DNA of 64,000 nucleotides, from contig JAHBXO010000018.1 in NCBI GenBank assembly GCA_019636445.1, positions 39,048 through 103,047 of the forward strand. The letters are read 5' to 3'. Below, one piece after another: positions 8,019 through 17,600 of this stretch. The stretch's first letter is position 1, and each line of letters begins with the position of its first letter. This DNA is from Gemmataceae bacterium (GTDB lineage: Bacteria > Planctomycetota > Planctomycetia > Gemmatales > Gemmataceae). The notes under the pieces are model-generated. The model ran no database searches and was not told the DNA's origin. It saw only the letters and a program-made list of their open reading frames with translations. The position numbers and the translations under genes were made by a program.

Positions 8019-9512
8019 TCACAGTTTCTTGAGCATCACGGCGATGCGGTCGAGGAAGAGGCGTTCCCATTCGGGGGCGACGAGGGTGTCGCAGTCCTCC
8101 TGGGCGGCGCCGGGGTTGCGAAGCTGCCGTGCGGTCGGCGTGTAGTAGAGGTAGCCGTTCGTGTAGCCCGCCACGAACGTGGACGGGTGGGGCGATGCTT
8201 TCTTGATGGCGAGGCCGATCTCGACGGTCAATTCGCCGGGGAAGGTCACGAGCCGGAACTCACCGACGCGCAGGGCGGCGACCTCGGCCTCGATCGGCTT
8301 GCCGCCGGCGGCGCGGTTCGTCGCCGCGTGCTTGCGGAGCAGGGCGATGTTCGTGCGCAGGATCGTCATGCGTTCCATCGCCAGGACGTTGTCGACGTAG
8401 GCCTGCACGTTCCGGCGGTTGGCTTCGTCCAGCTTGGTCAGGTCCGCGCGTTTGGCGGCGAGTTCCGTGAGGTAGAGGTGCGAATCGTAGGAGGGGAATT
8501 CCTTCGACAGTCCGTGCTTGTTCACCAGTTCGAGGAAGGTCTTCAGGTTCAGCGTGGTTCCTTTCAGGGATTTCGCGGTCGCGCTCCACTCGGCTTCGAG
8601 TTTGTCGATGCGCTCGGTGTGGTCTGCGCGGGGCAGCGCGAGCATTTCGTTCATCACGACGAGGGGAGCGTCCTTCGCCGTGCGGATCGTGCGTGCGGCG
8701 CGGACGACGGCGAGGCCGAGGCGGTTTCCGAGTGTCTCGGCATGGCGGGGGTGGTTCACGTCCTTGTATCGGATCGGGTTGATGTCGCCGCCGCAGCCCT
8801 GGACGAAGAGGGCGGTGGCGCCGGGATAGGCGTCTTCGACGACGCGGGACGCGTAGCCGGCGAGGTCGGCGGTGTCGCCGTCGCCGTTGACGCCGAGGAT
8901 CGGATGGCAGGCGAAGTTGTAGACGATGGCGAGGGGTTGGCCATCGGCCTTGTCGAGGCGCAGGATGCCGATCTGCGGGTCGATCGGTCCGACGGCGGCG
9001 ACGGCCGAATCGGGCGGCAGGGAATAGGCGTGGCGCACGTCGGCTTCGTGGCCGCTCTTGAGGCGGAGTCGGCGGTTCTCGGAGACGCGCTCCTCGCGGC
9101 CGACGCCGACGCCGACCGTGACGGGCGCGAGGTTCGCCATCGCCGTCTTCACGGCTTCGACGGTCTTGGCGTCGACATCCGGCCCGACGAGGCCGTGGCA
9201 GTGGCTGGCGTTCACGATGAGGCTGCCCGGTGCGAGGCCGAGTTCGCGCTGGAGCCGCGCGCGGACCTTGCCGAGGTAATCGTTGCCGATCGGCCCGATC
9301 TCGCCGACGGCGACGGCGTCGAGCGTGACGAGCACGGCGGTCGTCGTGTCCGTCTTGAGGACGAGTGCCTTGGCGTAGAGCGGTTCGTGCTCCGGGATCG
9401 CGCGGCGGGCGGAGATGGCGACGCTGGCGACGCCGGCACGCAGGCCACCTGGCCCCTGGGCGGAGGCGATTTGGGGAACGACGAATGCGAGGAGGAGAAG
9501 CAGTCGCGACAT
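8019..9512 (-). CDS. Neutral/alkaline non-lysosomal ceramidase-like protein
   Basis: A 497-residue secreted protein whose N-terminal domain resembles neutral ceramidase (PF04734). The ATG at 9512 gives a clear signal peptide (SRLLLLLAFVVPQIASA); a longer reading from 9629 would put it internally. After it come LRAGVASVAISA, SHCHGLVGPD (zinc-ligand type histidines), the NFACHPILG segment and FVQGCGGDINPI, all placed as in bacterial homologues that planctomycetes carry in several copies. True ceramidase activity is uncertain, because most bacterial members are untested and the C-terminal ceramidase domain is not obvious. It diverges from the BatA-type operon at 9623. Confidence 0.82.
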   Translation of the reverse strand: MSRLLLLLAFVVPQIASAQGPGGLRAGVASVAISARRAIPEHEPLYAKALVLKTDTTTAVLVTLDAVAVGEIGPIGNDYLGKVRARLQRELGLAPGSLIVNASHCHGLVGPDVDAKTVEAVKTAMANLAPVTVGVGVGREERVSENRRLRLKSGHEADVRHAYSLPPDSAVAAVGPIDPQIGILRLDKADGQPLAIVYNFACHPILGVNGDGDTADLAGYASRVVEDAYPGATALFVQGCGGDINPIRYKDVNHPRHAETLGNRLGLAVVRAARTIRTAKDAPLVVMNEMLALPRADHTERIDKLEAEWSATAKSLKGTTLNLKTFLELVNKHGLSKEFPSYDSHLYLTELAAKRADLTKLDEANRRNVQAYVDNVLAMERMTILRTNIALLRKHAATNRAAGGKPIEAEVAALRVGEFRLVTFPGELTVEIGLAIKKASPHPSTFVAGYTNGYLYYTPTARQLRNPGAAQEDCDTLVAPEWERLFLDRIAVMLKKL

Positions 9513-9622
9513 GGAACGCGCTCCGGCGGCGGGGGATCGTGGCACGCTAGCCGGGCGGGCGTGCGAAGTCAAAGCGGTTTCCGGTGCGGGTCGGGGTCCG
9601 GTCCGGTACAATCCCCCAAGCC

Positions 9623-12600
9623 GTGCCAAACTCCAATCCGCTGTTCGCGTCGCTCTCGATTCCGCTGGTCGCCGCCGTGTCGGCGGCCGCCGCCGTCGCG
9701 GTGCCGGTGCTGATCCATCTCTTGTTCCGCCAGCGCTTCCGCGTGGTGGAATGGGCGGCGATGCGCTTCCTTCAACAGACCAAGAAGAACGCGCGCCGGC
9801 GCATCGACCGCTGGTTGCTGCTGGCGCTGCGCGTGCTGACGGTGCTGCTGCCGCTGGTGGGGATGATCGCGGCGACGCCTTGGATCGAGCCGCTGTGGCA
9901 GGCGATCCGGCCCGGCGCGGCGGAGACGATCGCGAACGGGCCGCGCACGCACCTCGTCGTCGTCGTCGACCTGTCGTTGAGCATGACGGCGAAGGCGGAC
10001 CAGCGCGGCCGGTTCGAGATCGCGCTGGCGAAGGCGGAGGCGGCGATCCGATCGCGGAACCCCGGGGATGGCTTATCGCTGATCGCGCTCGGCGCGCAGG
10101 CGGAGCCGGTGGTGCCGGGGCCGTCGAACGACGTGGAGAAGGTGTCCGCGGAGTTGCGGAACCTGAAGCCGACGCACGCGGCGGCGGATTTCGCGGCCGG
10201 GCTGGCGGCGGTGAACGACGTGTTGGCGCGGTCGCCGCGGACCTACCTGCGGCGGCAGGTGTTGTTCTTCACCGACCTGCAGGCCGCTCCGTGGGCCGGC
10301 GTGCTGCCGCGGCCCGATGCGCCGCCCCCGGAAGCGTGGACGAAGCTGACGGCACGCGGCGACCTCGCCGTCGTCGACTGCGCGAAGGAGGACCTGGACA
10401 ATACCGCGATTACGGCGATCGCGCTCGGCGACCCGCTGCCGCTGGTCGGGGACGCGCCGACGCTGACGGCGACGGTGCGGCATTTCGGCCGCTCGCCGCG
10501 CACGCAGGTCGGCGTCGAGTTGCTGCTCGGCCGTCCGGCGGAACCGGGCGCGGATAGCGCACTGGTGTCGGTGGGGCGGCAGACAATCGAACGGCTGGAA
10601 CCGAACGACGCGGTGCCGGTGCGATTCGTGTTGCCGGAGTCGGCGCGGTTCCGCGCGGCGGGGCCGCACGTTGTCCAAGTGAAATTGGTGGATTCCGACG
10701 ATCTGCCGGCGGACGATTCGCGGGCGCTGAGTTTCGAAGTGCGCGACGGTTTGCCGTGCGTGCTGGTGAACGGGAAGCCGTCGAGCGTGCCGCTGTTGCG
10801 GGCGACGGAAACGCTATCCGACGCGATCGCGCCCGACGGCAAGCCGCGACCGGGGCACCCCGGCCGGCCGAAGGTCGTCAGCCTCGAGGAATTCACCGAC
10901 GCGACGCTGTCGGACCTGTCTTCGGTCGATTGCGTCTTCCTCTGCGACGTGCCCTCGTTCACGCCGTCTCAGGTCGCGCGGCTGGACGCGGTACTGAAGC
11001 GCGGCGGGGGAGTGGTAATCGGCCTCGGCTCCCGCGCGGCCGCGAACCTCGACCACTACAATCGCGTGCTCTATGCCGACGGTCAGGGAATTCTGCCCGG
11101 CAAGCTCGCGGAGGTTGTCGGATCGAACAGCGCCGACGATCCCGGCTTCCGTCTCGTCGCGGACGAAGCGGCGTTCCGCCAACCGCCACTCGCGGCGGAG
11201 TTCCAGGATGTGAACGGCCGTGCCGGGCTGACTGCGGTGCCGTTCCACAAGTATGTTCGGCTCGAACTGGCGCCCGGGCGCGGCCGGCGCATCCTGTCCT
11301 TCGCTCCGGCGAACGCCGACAAACCGGACGACCGCAAACCCGACCCGGCCGTCGTCGAGTGGCCGCGCCATCGCGGGCGCGTCGTCGTTTACACGAGTTC
11401 GTTCAATCGGGACTGGAACGACTGGCCGATCCTGCCGACGTACCCGGTGTTCGCGGGCGAACTGCTGCGCTTCGCCGCGACGAACCCGGAACGACAGTCG
11501 ATCCGCGTCGGCGAGGCGATCGAGGAATACCTGCCGCCGTCCAACGTGGGCCTGACGGCGAAACTCGTCGGCCCCGACGGCATCGCGCAGACCACCGCCG
11601 TCGCCGCGGTCGAGGACGGCGGCCTCGCGCGCTTCGCGGATACGCGCACGGCGGGCGTGTATCGCCTGGAGGTGTCCGGCGGACGCGCGAAGCCCGTCGC
11701 CGTCAACGTGACCGATGGTTCGCCCGGCGGCGGCAGCGAGTCCGACCTTCGGCGCATTCCCGCGGAAACGCTGCGTGGCATCCATCCCTCGATTCAAGTC
11801 GTCACCGATGTCGCCGATATCGCCATCCAAGGGGACGACGGCGTCGCGATCGTCACGTCGGTGCGGCCGCACGGGCCGAAACTCGCCCGCTGGTTCGTCG
11901 CGCTCGGCCTCGCGGCGCTCGCGTTCGAGTTGTGGCTCGCGTGGCGGCTCGGCCCCGCGCGCCTCGGCGCCGGCCTGCGCGGCGACGTCCAACCGCCCAC
12001 CGGCGGGCGCATCGTCACCTTGATCGGCCTCGTCCTCGCGGCCGCCGCCTTTGCTGTCCTCGCATCCTTCGCGCACGCCGCGTGGACCGGCCAACTCCTC
12101 GGCTTCCTGCCCGATGGCTGGCGGCTCGCGCTCGAACACGCCGCCGGCGTCCCCGACGCCGGCCCAGGCGAAGGCACGCGCTGGCGGCTCGAACAGTCCC
12201 TCGCCTTCGGTGCGAACGTCCGACAGGACCAGTCGATCCAGTGGGGCCTGGCTGCGCTCGCCGCGATGGTCGTCCTCGTCTTCTACGGCTACGAACGCCG
12301 CGCCACCGGCGGTACGCGGCGCGTCCTCCTGCCGGCGGCCCTCCGACTCGCCGCGTACTGGCTCACCATCTTCCTCGTTCTCCCCCAACTCCGCCTCGCC
12401 TTCGACCGCGAAGGCTGGCCCGACATCGCCATCGTCGTCGACACCTCCGCCAGCATGGCCACCGTCGACGACCCGCAGGACCCCGCCCTGCGCGCGAAGC
12501 TCGAAGCCCTCGCCGACGTGCCCGGGTTGAAGCAACCGCAGCGCATCCAACTCGCTCAGTGGCTGCTCACCCGCTCCGATAACGACTGGCTGACGCGACT

Positions 12601-14608
12601 GGTGAACGAGCGCAAGCTCAAGGTCCACGTCTATTCGCTCGCGGAGCAGTTGCGGCTGGAAGCCTCGATCCACGATGCGGGCGAAATCGCCGCCGCGCGC
12701 GACGCCGTATCGCGCCTTTCGGCCGAGGGCGACGCGAGCCGGCTCGGCGACGGAGTCCAGGCCGTGCTCAAGGCGTTCCGCGGCGGATCGCTCGTCGCCG
12801 TCATCGTCCTCACCGACGGCATTACCACCGCCGGCGACGACCTGCCCCGCGCCGCCCGCGCCGCCGCCCGCGCCGACGTGCCCCTTCACCTCGTCGGCAT
12901 CGGCGACGCCCGTGAAACGCTCGACCTCGCGGTCGGCGACCTGCGCTCCGAGCAGGTCGTCGCGAAGAACGACGAGCTGATCCTTGAGGCACGGCTGACG
13001 GCGACGGGGCCGGGCGCGCCGCGGTCGATCCGCGCGACGCTCTCCGAGAAGGTCGCCGGACGGTTGGAGAAACGGGACGAAGTGCAGGTGACGCCCGACG
13101 CGGCCGGCAAGCCGGTGTCCTTCCGCCTCAAGCACGTGCCGACCGAACTCGGCGAACGGACCTTCGTGATCGAAGTGCCGGTGCAACCTGGCGAGCGCGA
13201 GACGGCGAACAATACCGTCGAGCGCACGGTCGTCGTCACCGAGAACCGCCGCCTGCGCGTGCTGTACGTCGAGGGTTACCCGCGGTACGAATTCCGCTTC
13301 GTGAAGGTGCTGCTGGAGCGCGAGCTGGAGCCGGGACGGCGCGAGAAGGCGGTCGATCTGCATACCCTGTTGCTGGACGCGTCGCTCGACCACGCGACGA
13401 CGGACAAGTCGGCGTTGCGCGGCTTCCCGACGCGCAACGAACTGTTCGAGTACGACGCGGTGATCCTCGGCGACGTCGACCCGGCGCGGCTGGACCGGCC
13501 GGCGCAGCGTCTGCAGGATCTGGCCGACTTCGTGAAGGTGAAGGGCGGCGGGCTGATCGTGGTGGCCGGCGAGCACGCGATGCCGAAGCTGTACTTCGAC
13601 ACGCCGCTGGCCGACGTGCTGCCGGTGGCGCAGTCGTTGGCGCGCGAGCCGCGCACCACGTCCGAGGATGCGCCGTTGTCTGCGGGGTACCAGCCGCGCC
13701 TGACTCCCGTCGGAGTCGGGCACCCGATCTTCCGCTTCGCCGCGAACGAGGCCGACGGCGCGGAAGTCTGGCGCCGTTTGAAGCCGCTCTATTGGGCCGC
13801 CTCGGGTTACGCGCGCAAGCGCACCGCCGAGGTGCTCGCGGTCCACCCCGAATGGCCCGCCGAGGACGACCCCGGCGAACGGCACCCTCTGGTGCTCCAG
13901 CAATTCGTCGGCGCGGGCCGCACCCTCTTCCTCGGCTTCGACGAAACCTGGCGCTGGCGCTGGCGCAAAGACGAGGAACAATTCAACCGATTCTGGCGGC
14001 AGACCGTTGCGGTACTGTCGCGGAATCGGGTGCGCGGCGTCGAACTGAAGACCGACAAGCAAACCGGCTATCGCCGCGATGAGCCGATCAAGGTGACGGT
14101 GCAATTTCCCGACGACGCCCCGCCGCCGGGCGAGAGCGTGAAGGTGGGCGTCGAGCGCAGTCCGCTGCGCGACGCGACCGGACGCGCCGTCGCCGGCGAC
14201 CACGAGACGCGCACGCTGACGCTCGGCAAGGTGCGCGGCACGCGCGCGACCTACGAGGCCTCGCTCGCGCCCACACCCGTCGGCGAGTATCGATTTCAAC
14301 TGACGGACCCCGCGCCGACCGGACCGGCGGCGAAGGCCGAGGCGCGCGTGCTGCCGCCGCTCGGCGAACGCGACCGGCTGGAACTGAACCGTGCCGACCT
14401 CGCCCGCGCCGCTGCCGAGTCGCGAGGCGCCGCCCGGATGTTCGCCGACGCCGAGAAGATCGTGGACGAACTGCCCGAGGTCGCCCGACTGCCGCTCGAC
14501 CAGCCCTGCCCGCCGCTGCCGGTCTGGAACCATGCCGTGACATTCGCGTTACTCCTCGCTTTGCTAGGATGCGAATGGATCCTGCGCAAGCGCGAGCGTC
14601 TGGTATGA
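9623..14608 (+). CDS. BatA-vWA-glutamine amidotransferase-like membrane fusion protein
   Basis: A protein of about 1661 residues that appears to fuse two proteins usually encoded separately. It opens with a BatA N-terminal domain (aerotolerance regulator type, NPLFASLSIPLVAAV, then VLIHLLFRQRF). A vWA domain with MIDAS motif DLSLSM follows near residue 116, and a central group of membrane helices lies around 755-920. A second vWA domain (VDTSASM, about 939) and a class I glutamine amidotransferase-like domain (RVLYVEGYPRYEFRFVK, about 1212) come next, with a C-terminal helix before RKRERLV. No amidotransferase catalytic Cys is asserted. GTG 9623 is chosen because a longer start at 9584 would include a TACAAT promoter-like hexamer. 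First gene of a tightly spaced operon; likely a cell-envelope integrity role by family analogy. Confidence 0.85.
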   Translation: MPNSNPLFASLSIPLVAAVSAAAAVAVPVLIHLLFRQRFRVVEWAAMRFLQQTKKNARRRIDRWLLLALRVLTVLLPLVGMIAATPWIEPLWQAIRPGAAETIANGPRTHLVVVVDLSLSMTAKADQRGRFEIALAKAEAAIRSRNPGDGLSLIALGAQAEPVVPGPSNDVEKVSAELRNLKPTHAAADFAAGLAAVNDVLARSPRTYLRRQVLFFTDLQAAPWAGVLPRPDAPPPEAWTKLTARGDLAVVDCAKEDLDNTAITAIALGDPLPLVGDAPTLTATVRHFGRSPRTQVGVELLLGRPAEPGADSALVSVGRQTIERLEPNDAVPVRFVLPESARFRAAGPHVVQVKLVDSDDLPADDSRALSFEVRDGLPCVLVNGKPSSVPLLRATETLSDAIAPDGKPRPGHPGRPKVVSLEEFTDATLSDLSSVDCVFLCDVPSFTPSQVARLDAVLKRGGGVVIGLGSRAAANLDHYNRVLYADGQGILPGKLAEVVGSNSADDPGFRLVADEAAFRQPPLAAEFQDVNGRAGLTAVPFHKYVRLELAPGRGRRILSFAPANADKPDDRKPDPAVVEWPRHRGRVVVYTSSFNRDWNDWPILPTYPVFAGELLRFAATNPERQSIRVGEAIEEYLPPSNVGLTAKLVGPDGIAQTTAVAAVEDGGLARFADTRTAGVYRLEVSGGRAKPVAVNVTDGSPGGGSESDLRRIPAETLRGIHPSIQVVTDVADIAIQGDDGVAIVTSVRPHGPKLARWFVALGLAALAFELWLAWRLGPARLGAGLRGDVQPPTGGRIVTLIGLVLAAAAFAVLASFAHAAWTGQLLGFLPDGWRLALEHAAGVPDAGPGEGTRWRLEQSLAFGANVRQDQSIQWGLAALAAMVVLVFYGYERRATGGTRRVLLPAALRLAAYWLTIFLVLPQLRLAFDREGWPDIAIVVDTSASMATVDDPQDPALRAKLEALADVPGLKQPQRIQLAQWLLTRSDNDWLTRLVNERKLKVHVYSLAEQLRLEASIHDAGEIAAARDAVSRLSAEGDASRLGDGVQAVLKAFRGGSLVAVIVLTDGITTAGDDLPRAARAAARADVPLHLVGIGDARETLDLAVGDLRSEQVVAKNDELILEARLTATGPGAPRSIRATLSEKVAGRLEKRDEVQVTPDAAGKPVSFRLKHVPTELGERTFVIEVPVQPGERETANNTVERTVVVTENRRLRVLYVEGYPRYEFRFVKVLLERELEPGRREKAVDLHTLLLDASLDHATTDKSALRGFPTRNELFEYDAVILGDVDPARLDRPAQRLQDLADFVKVKGGGLIVVAGEHAMPKLYFDTPLADVLPVAQSLAREPRTTSEDAPLSAGYQPRLTPVGVGHPIFRFAANEADGAEVWRRLKPLYWAASGYARKRTAEVLAVHPEWPAEDDPGERHPLVLQQFVGAGRTLFLGFDETWRWRWRKDEEQFNRFWRQTVAVLSRNRVRGVELKTDKQTGYRRDEPIKVTVQFPDDAPPPGESVKVGVERSPLRDATGRAVAGDHETRTLTLGKVRGTRATYEASLAPTPVGEYRFQLTDPAPTGPAAKAEARVLPPLGERDRLELNRADLARAAAESRGAARMFADAEKIVDELPEVARLPLDQPCPPLPVWNHAVTFALLLALLGCEWILRKRERLV

Positions 14609-14636
14609 TGTGACCGATACGACGGAGATCCTGCCG

Positions 14637-17600
14637 ATGTCGTTCGTTCTCCGGCCGCCGGATGAAGTCGTTCCGCTGAACCGGCGGCTGCGCGCGCTCG
14701 GGCAATCCCGCAAACTGGCCCGCGCCGCGAGTGGCGTCGGCGCGGTCGTCGCCACCCTGTCGCTCGCACTCCTTTTTGTCGGCGCGCTCGATTCCCGGTT
14801 CCATCTCGCGTCCGGCCTGCGGGTAACGGCGCTGCTCGCGCTCGTCGGCGCGGTCGGCGCGCTCTTCGCACGCGGCGTCCGCCGGCCCTGGCACGCCTCC
14901 ACCGAGCCCGTCGCCGTCGCGATGCTGGTCGAATCCCGCCATGCCGAATTCCGCGACCTGCTCGCGAGCGCGGCGTCCTTCGAAGACTTACCCAGGGACG
15001 ATCGCCGTTCGGCGGCGAGTTTCCGCGAAGCGGCGATCCGGCGGGCCGAGCGCGTGGCGAACCGGCACGATTTCGCCGACCTCGTGCCGACGGGCCGGCT
15101 GTGGCGTTCCGCCGTGCTTGCGCTGGCCGCGACGCTCGCGCTCGGCGCGTGGGTCGCCGCCGACCCGGACCGCGCCGCCGTCGCCGGCGTCCGCTTCGTC
15201 GACCCGTTCGGCGACCACCCCTGGCCGCCGAAGACCACGCTCGAAATTCAGTCCCCTGCCGCGAACCCCCACTTGCTGGCGAAGGGCCAGCCGTTCGCGC
15301 TGCGGCTGCGCGTTCGCGGCGCGATCCCCGCCGAAGCCACGATTACCGTGAAGCTCGACGGCGGCATCCCCTTCGATGAATCGATTCCGCTCGACGCCGG
15401 TGTCGGTGCCGATCGGACAGTCGAGTACGTCGTCGCGCCGGATCGGGTCACGCGGGACTTCGAGTATCGAATCGTGGCGAACGACGCCGACACTGGCTGG
15501 CTCGCCGTGACGGTGGCGACACCTCCGCGCCTGACGCTTTTGGACGGCCGGCCCTCGCCGCAGATGCGACTGATTGCACGGTCCTACACCGGCGAACCGC
15601 CGGTCGATCGGCCCGAAGGCACCGGCAGCGTCGAAGCCGTTTGCGGTACGCGCATCGTCCTGCGAGCCGCGGTTGACCGGCCCATCGTCGCCGCGTCGAT
15701 CCGCTTCGAGGGCGATCGCGCCGCGCTGGCGCACGCCGTTGCCACCTCATCGCTGGCTTCGCCGAATCCGTTCGCCGCCACCGCCGCGCCCGCACTCGCC
15801 GGATCGTTCGGCGAGGAGATCCCCGTGCGCGTCGAAGGTTCCGAACGGACCCGACTGGCCGTCGAATTCGAAATCCCGATCGCCGGGCTGTATACGCTGC
15901 GGTTCGCGGACGAAGCCGGCCTCGTCGGCACGCAGAAGCTGGACCTCCAAACCTTCCCGGACCCCCGGCCGGTCGTCGCGCTCCTGCGGCCGTCGCCGGC
16001 GCTCGATCCGTTATTGCTGGTGCCTTCGGCTGTGGTTCCCGTGCGTGTCCGCGCCGACGACCGCACGTTCGCGCTTCGCTCGATGTGGCTGGAATACCGG
16101 GTGAACGACGGACCGTTCGTGCGCCTGCCGCTCGCGGACGCCGGCGCGGCGGAAACCGCACTCCCCGCCGTCGCCGGCGCGCTCGGCGGGCACCGCCGCC
16201 AGCGACCGCACGAGATGGAATCGATCCGCACGCTACCGCTGTCGGCGTTCCGCAAACCCGACGGCACCGCGCCGGCGGATGGTGATTCGATCACCCTGCG
16301 TGGCGCGGCCGACGACTGGGACGATTACACGCTCGCGAAGCCTCCTGGCGTCAGCCCCGAGGTCGTCCTGCGCGTGCTGTCCGCCGACGGACTCACGGCG
16401 CACCTGCAGAAGGAACTCGCGTTGCTTCGACCGGAGATCGAACGGGCGACCGCGCAGCAGAAGGCCGCGGCCGCCCGCACCGCCGCCGCCCGCGCGGCCG
16501 CGACGCCCGACGATCGGCTTTCGAACGAAGGCCGCGTCCAACTCGGTCGCGCCGAGCAGGAGCAGCGCATCGTGCGCGGCCAGGTGTCCGACCCGGCCGA
16601 CGGACCGCGCGCAAAGGTCGAGAAGTTGCGCGAGATCGCCCGCGCCAACGGGTTGAAGGACGCGCCCGCCGCGCGCCGCGCCGACGCCGTCGCGAGATTG
16701 CTCGCGGAAGTCGAGGACAAGCATTTCGCGGAAATCGAGGCGAAGCTCGCGGAAGCGCAGGCGGCTGCGCAGGCGGAGCCGGGCCGGCCATCCGCCGGCG
16801 TGCGCGACCCGCTTGCGAAGGCGGCGAAGCAGCAGACCGGCGCGCTCGAAAAGCTTGCCGCCGCGGCCGAGGAACTCGAACAGTGGGCGGCGTCCGCCGA
16901 GGTGCGCGGAGACGCCCGGCAGTTGAAGGACCAGGCGGCCCGCGCTGTCTCCGAGGGCAAGGCCGCCACCGATCGCCTGCCCACGGGTGCGACGCCTGAT
17001 CGGCTTCCGGCGAACGATCGGGCGGCTCTGGAGAAGTCGGCCGAGGCGTTCGACAAGGCGGCCGAACAGGCGAACAAGTTGCTGTCGAAGGCGGATCGCG
17101 TGGCGGAGCAGCGTCGTGCCGACGCGGCGAAGGCGGCCGCGGCGGCGAATGCGAAGGCGGCGGAGGCGAAGCAGGCCGACGCCGAGGCTCAGGCCGCCCC
17201 CGCCGGATCGGCGGAGCGGTCCGCGGCGGAGGCGAAAGCCGCCGCAGCGAAGGCCGAGGCTGCCGCTCTCGCCGACGCCGCCGCGAAGGCGAAGGCTGAA
17301 GCCGACGCGCTCGAACGGGCGATGAAGGACGCCGGACGGCAGGCGGTCGCCGACGATCTCCGCGCCGCCGCCGAGGCCCAGCGCAAGAACCGGTCTGGCG
17401 AAGCCCAGGCCGGCGTGTCGAAGGCGATCGAACGCCTCGAGCGCATGACCGCCGACCTCGCCGAACGGCGCGACGACGTCGACGAACTCGCCAAGAAGCG
17501 CAAGGACGCCGCCAATCGCGTCGACCAGTTCGCCGACCGGCAAGACGAACTCGCGAAGAAGGCCGCGAAGGCCAAGGACATTCCCGACGCGAACGAACGC

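Noticed and set aside
10814..14533. A 1239-codon open frame on the minus strand opposite the BatA fusion gene
   Set aside because: It is a shadow frame caused by high GC at third positions; the encoded Arg/Ala/Gly/His-rich chain has no domain, and the plus-strand frame has clear BatA and vWA motifs.
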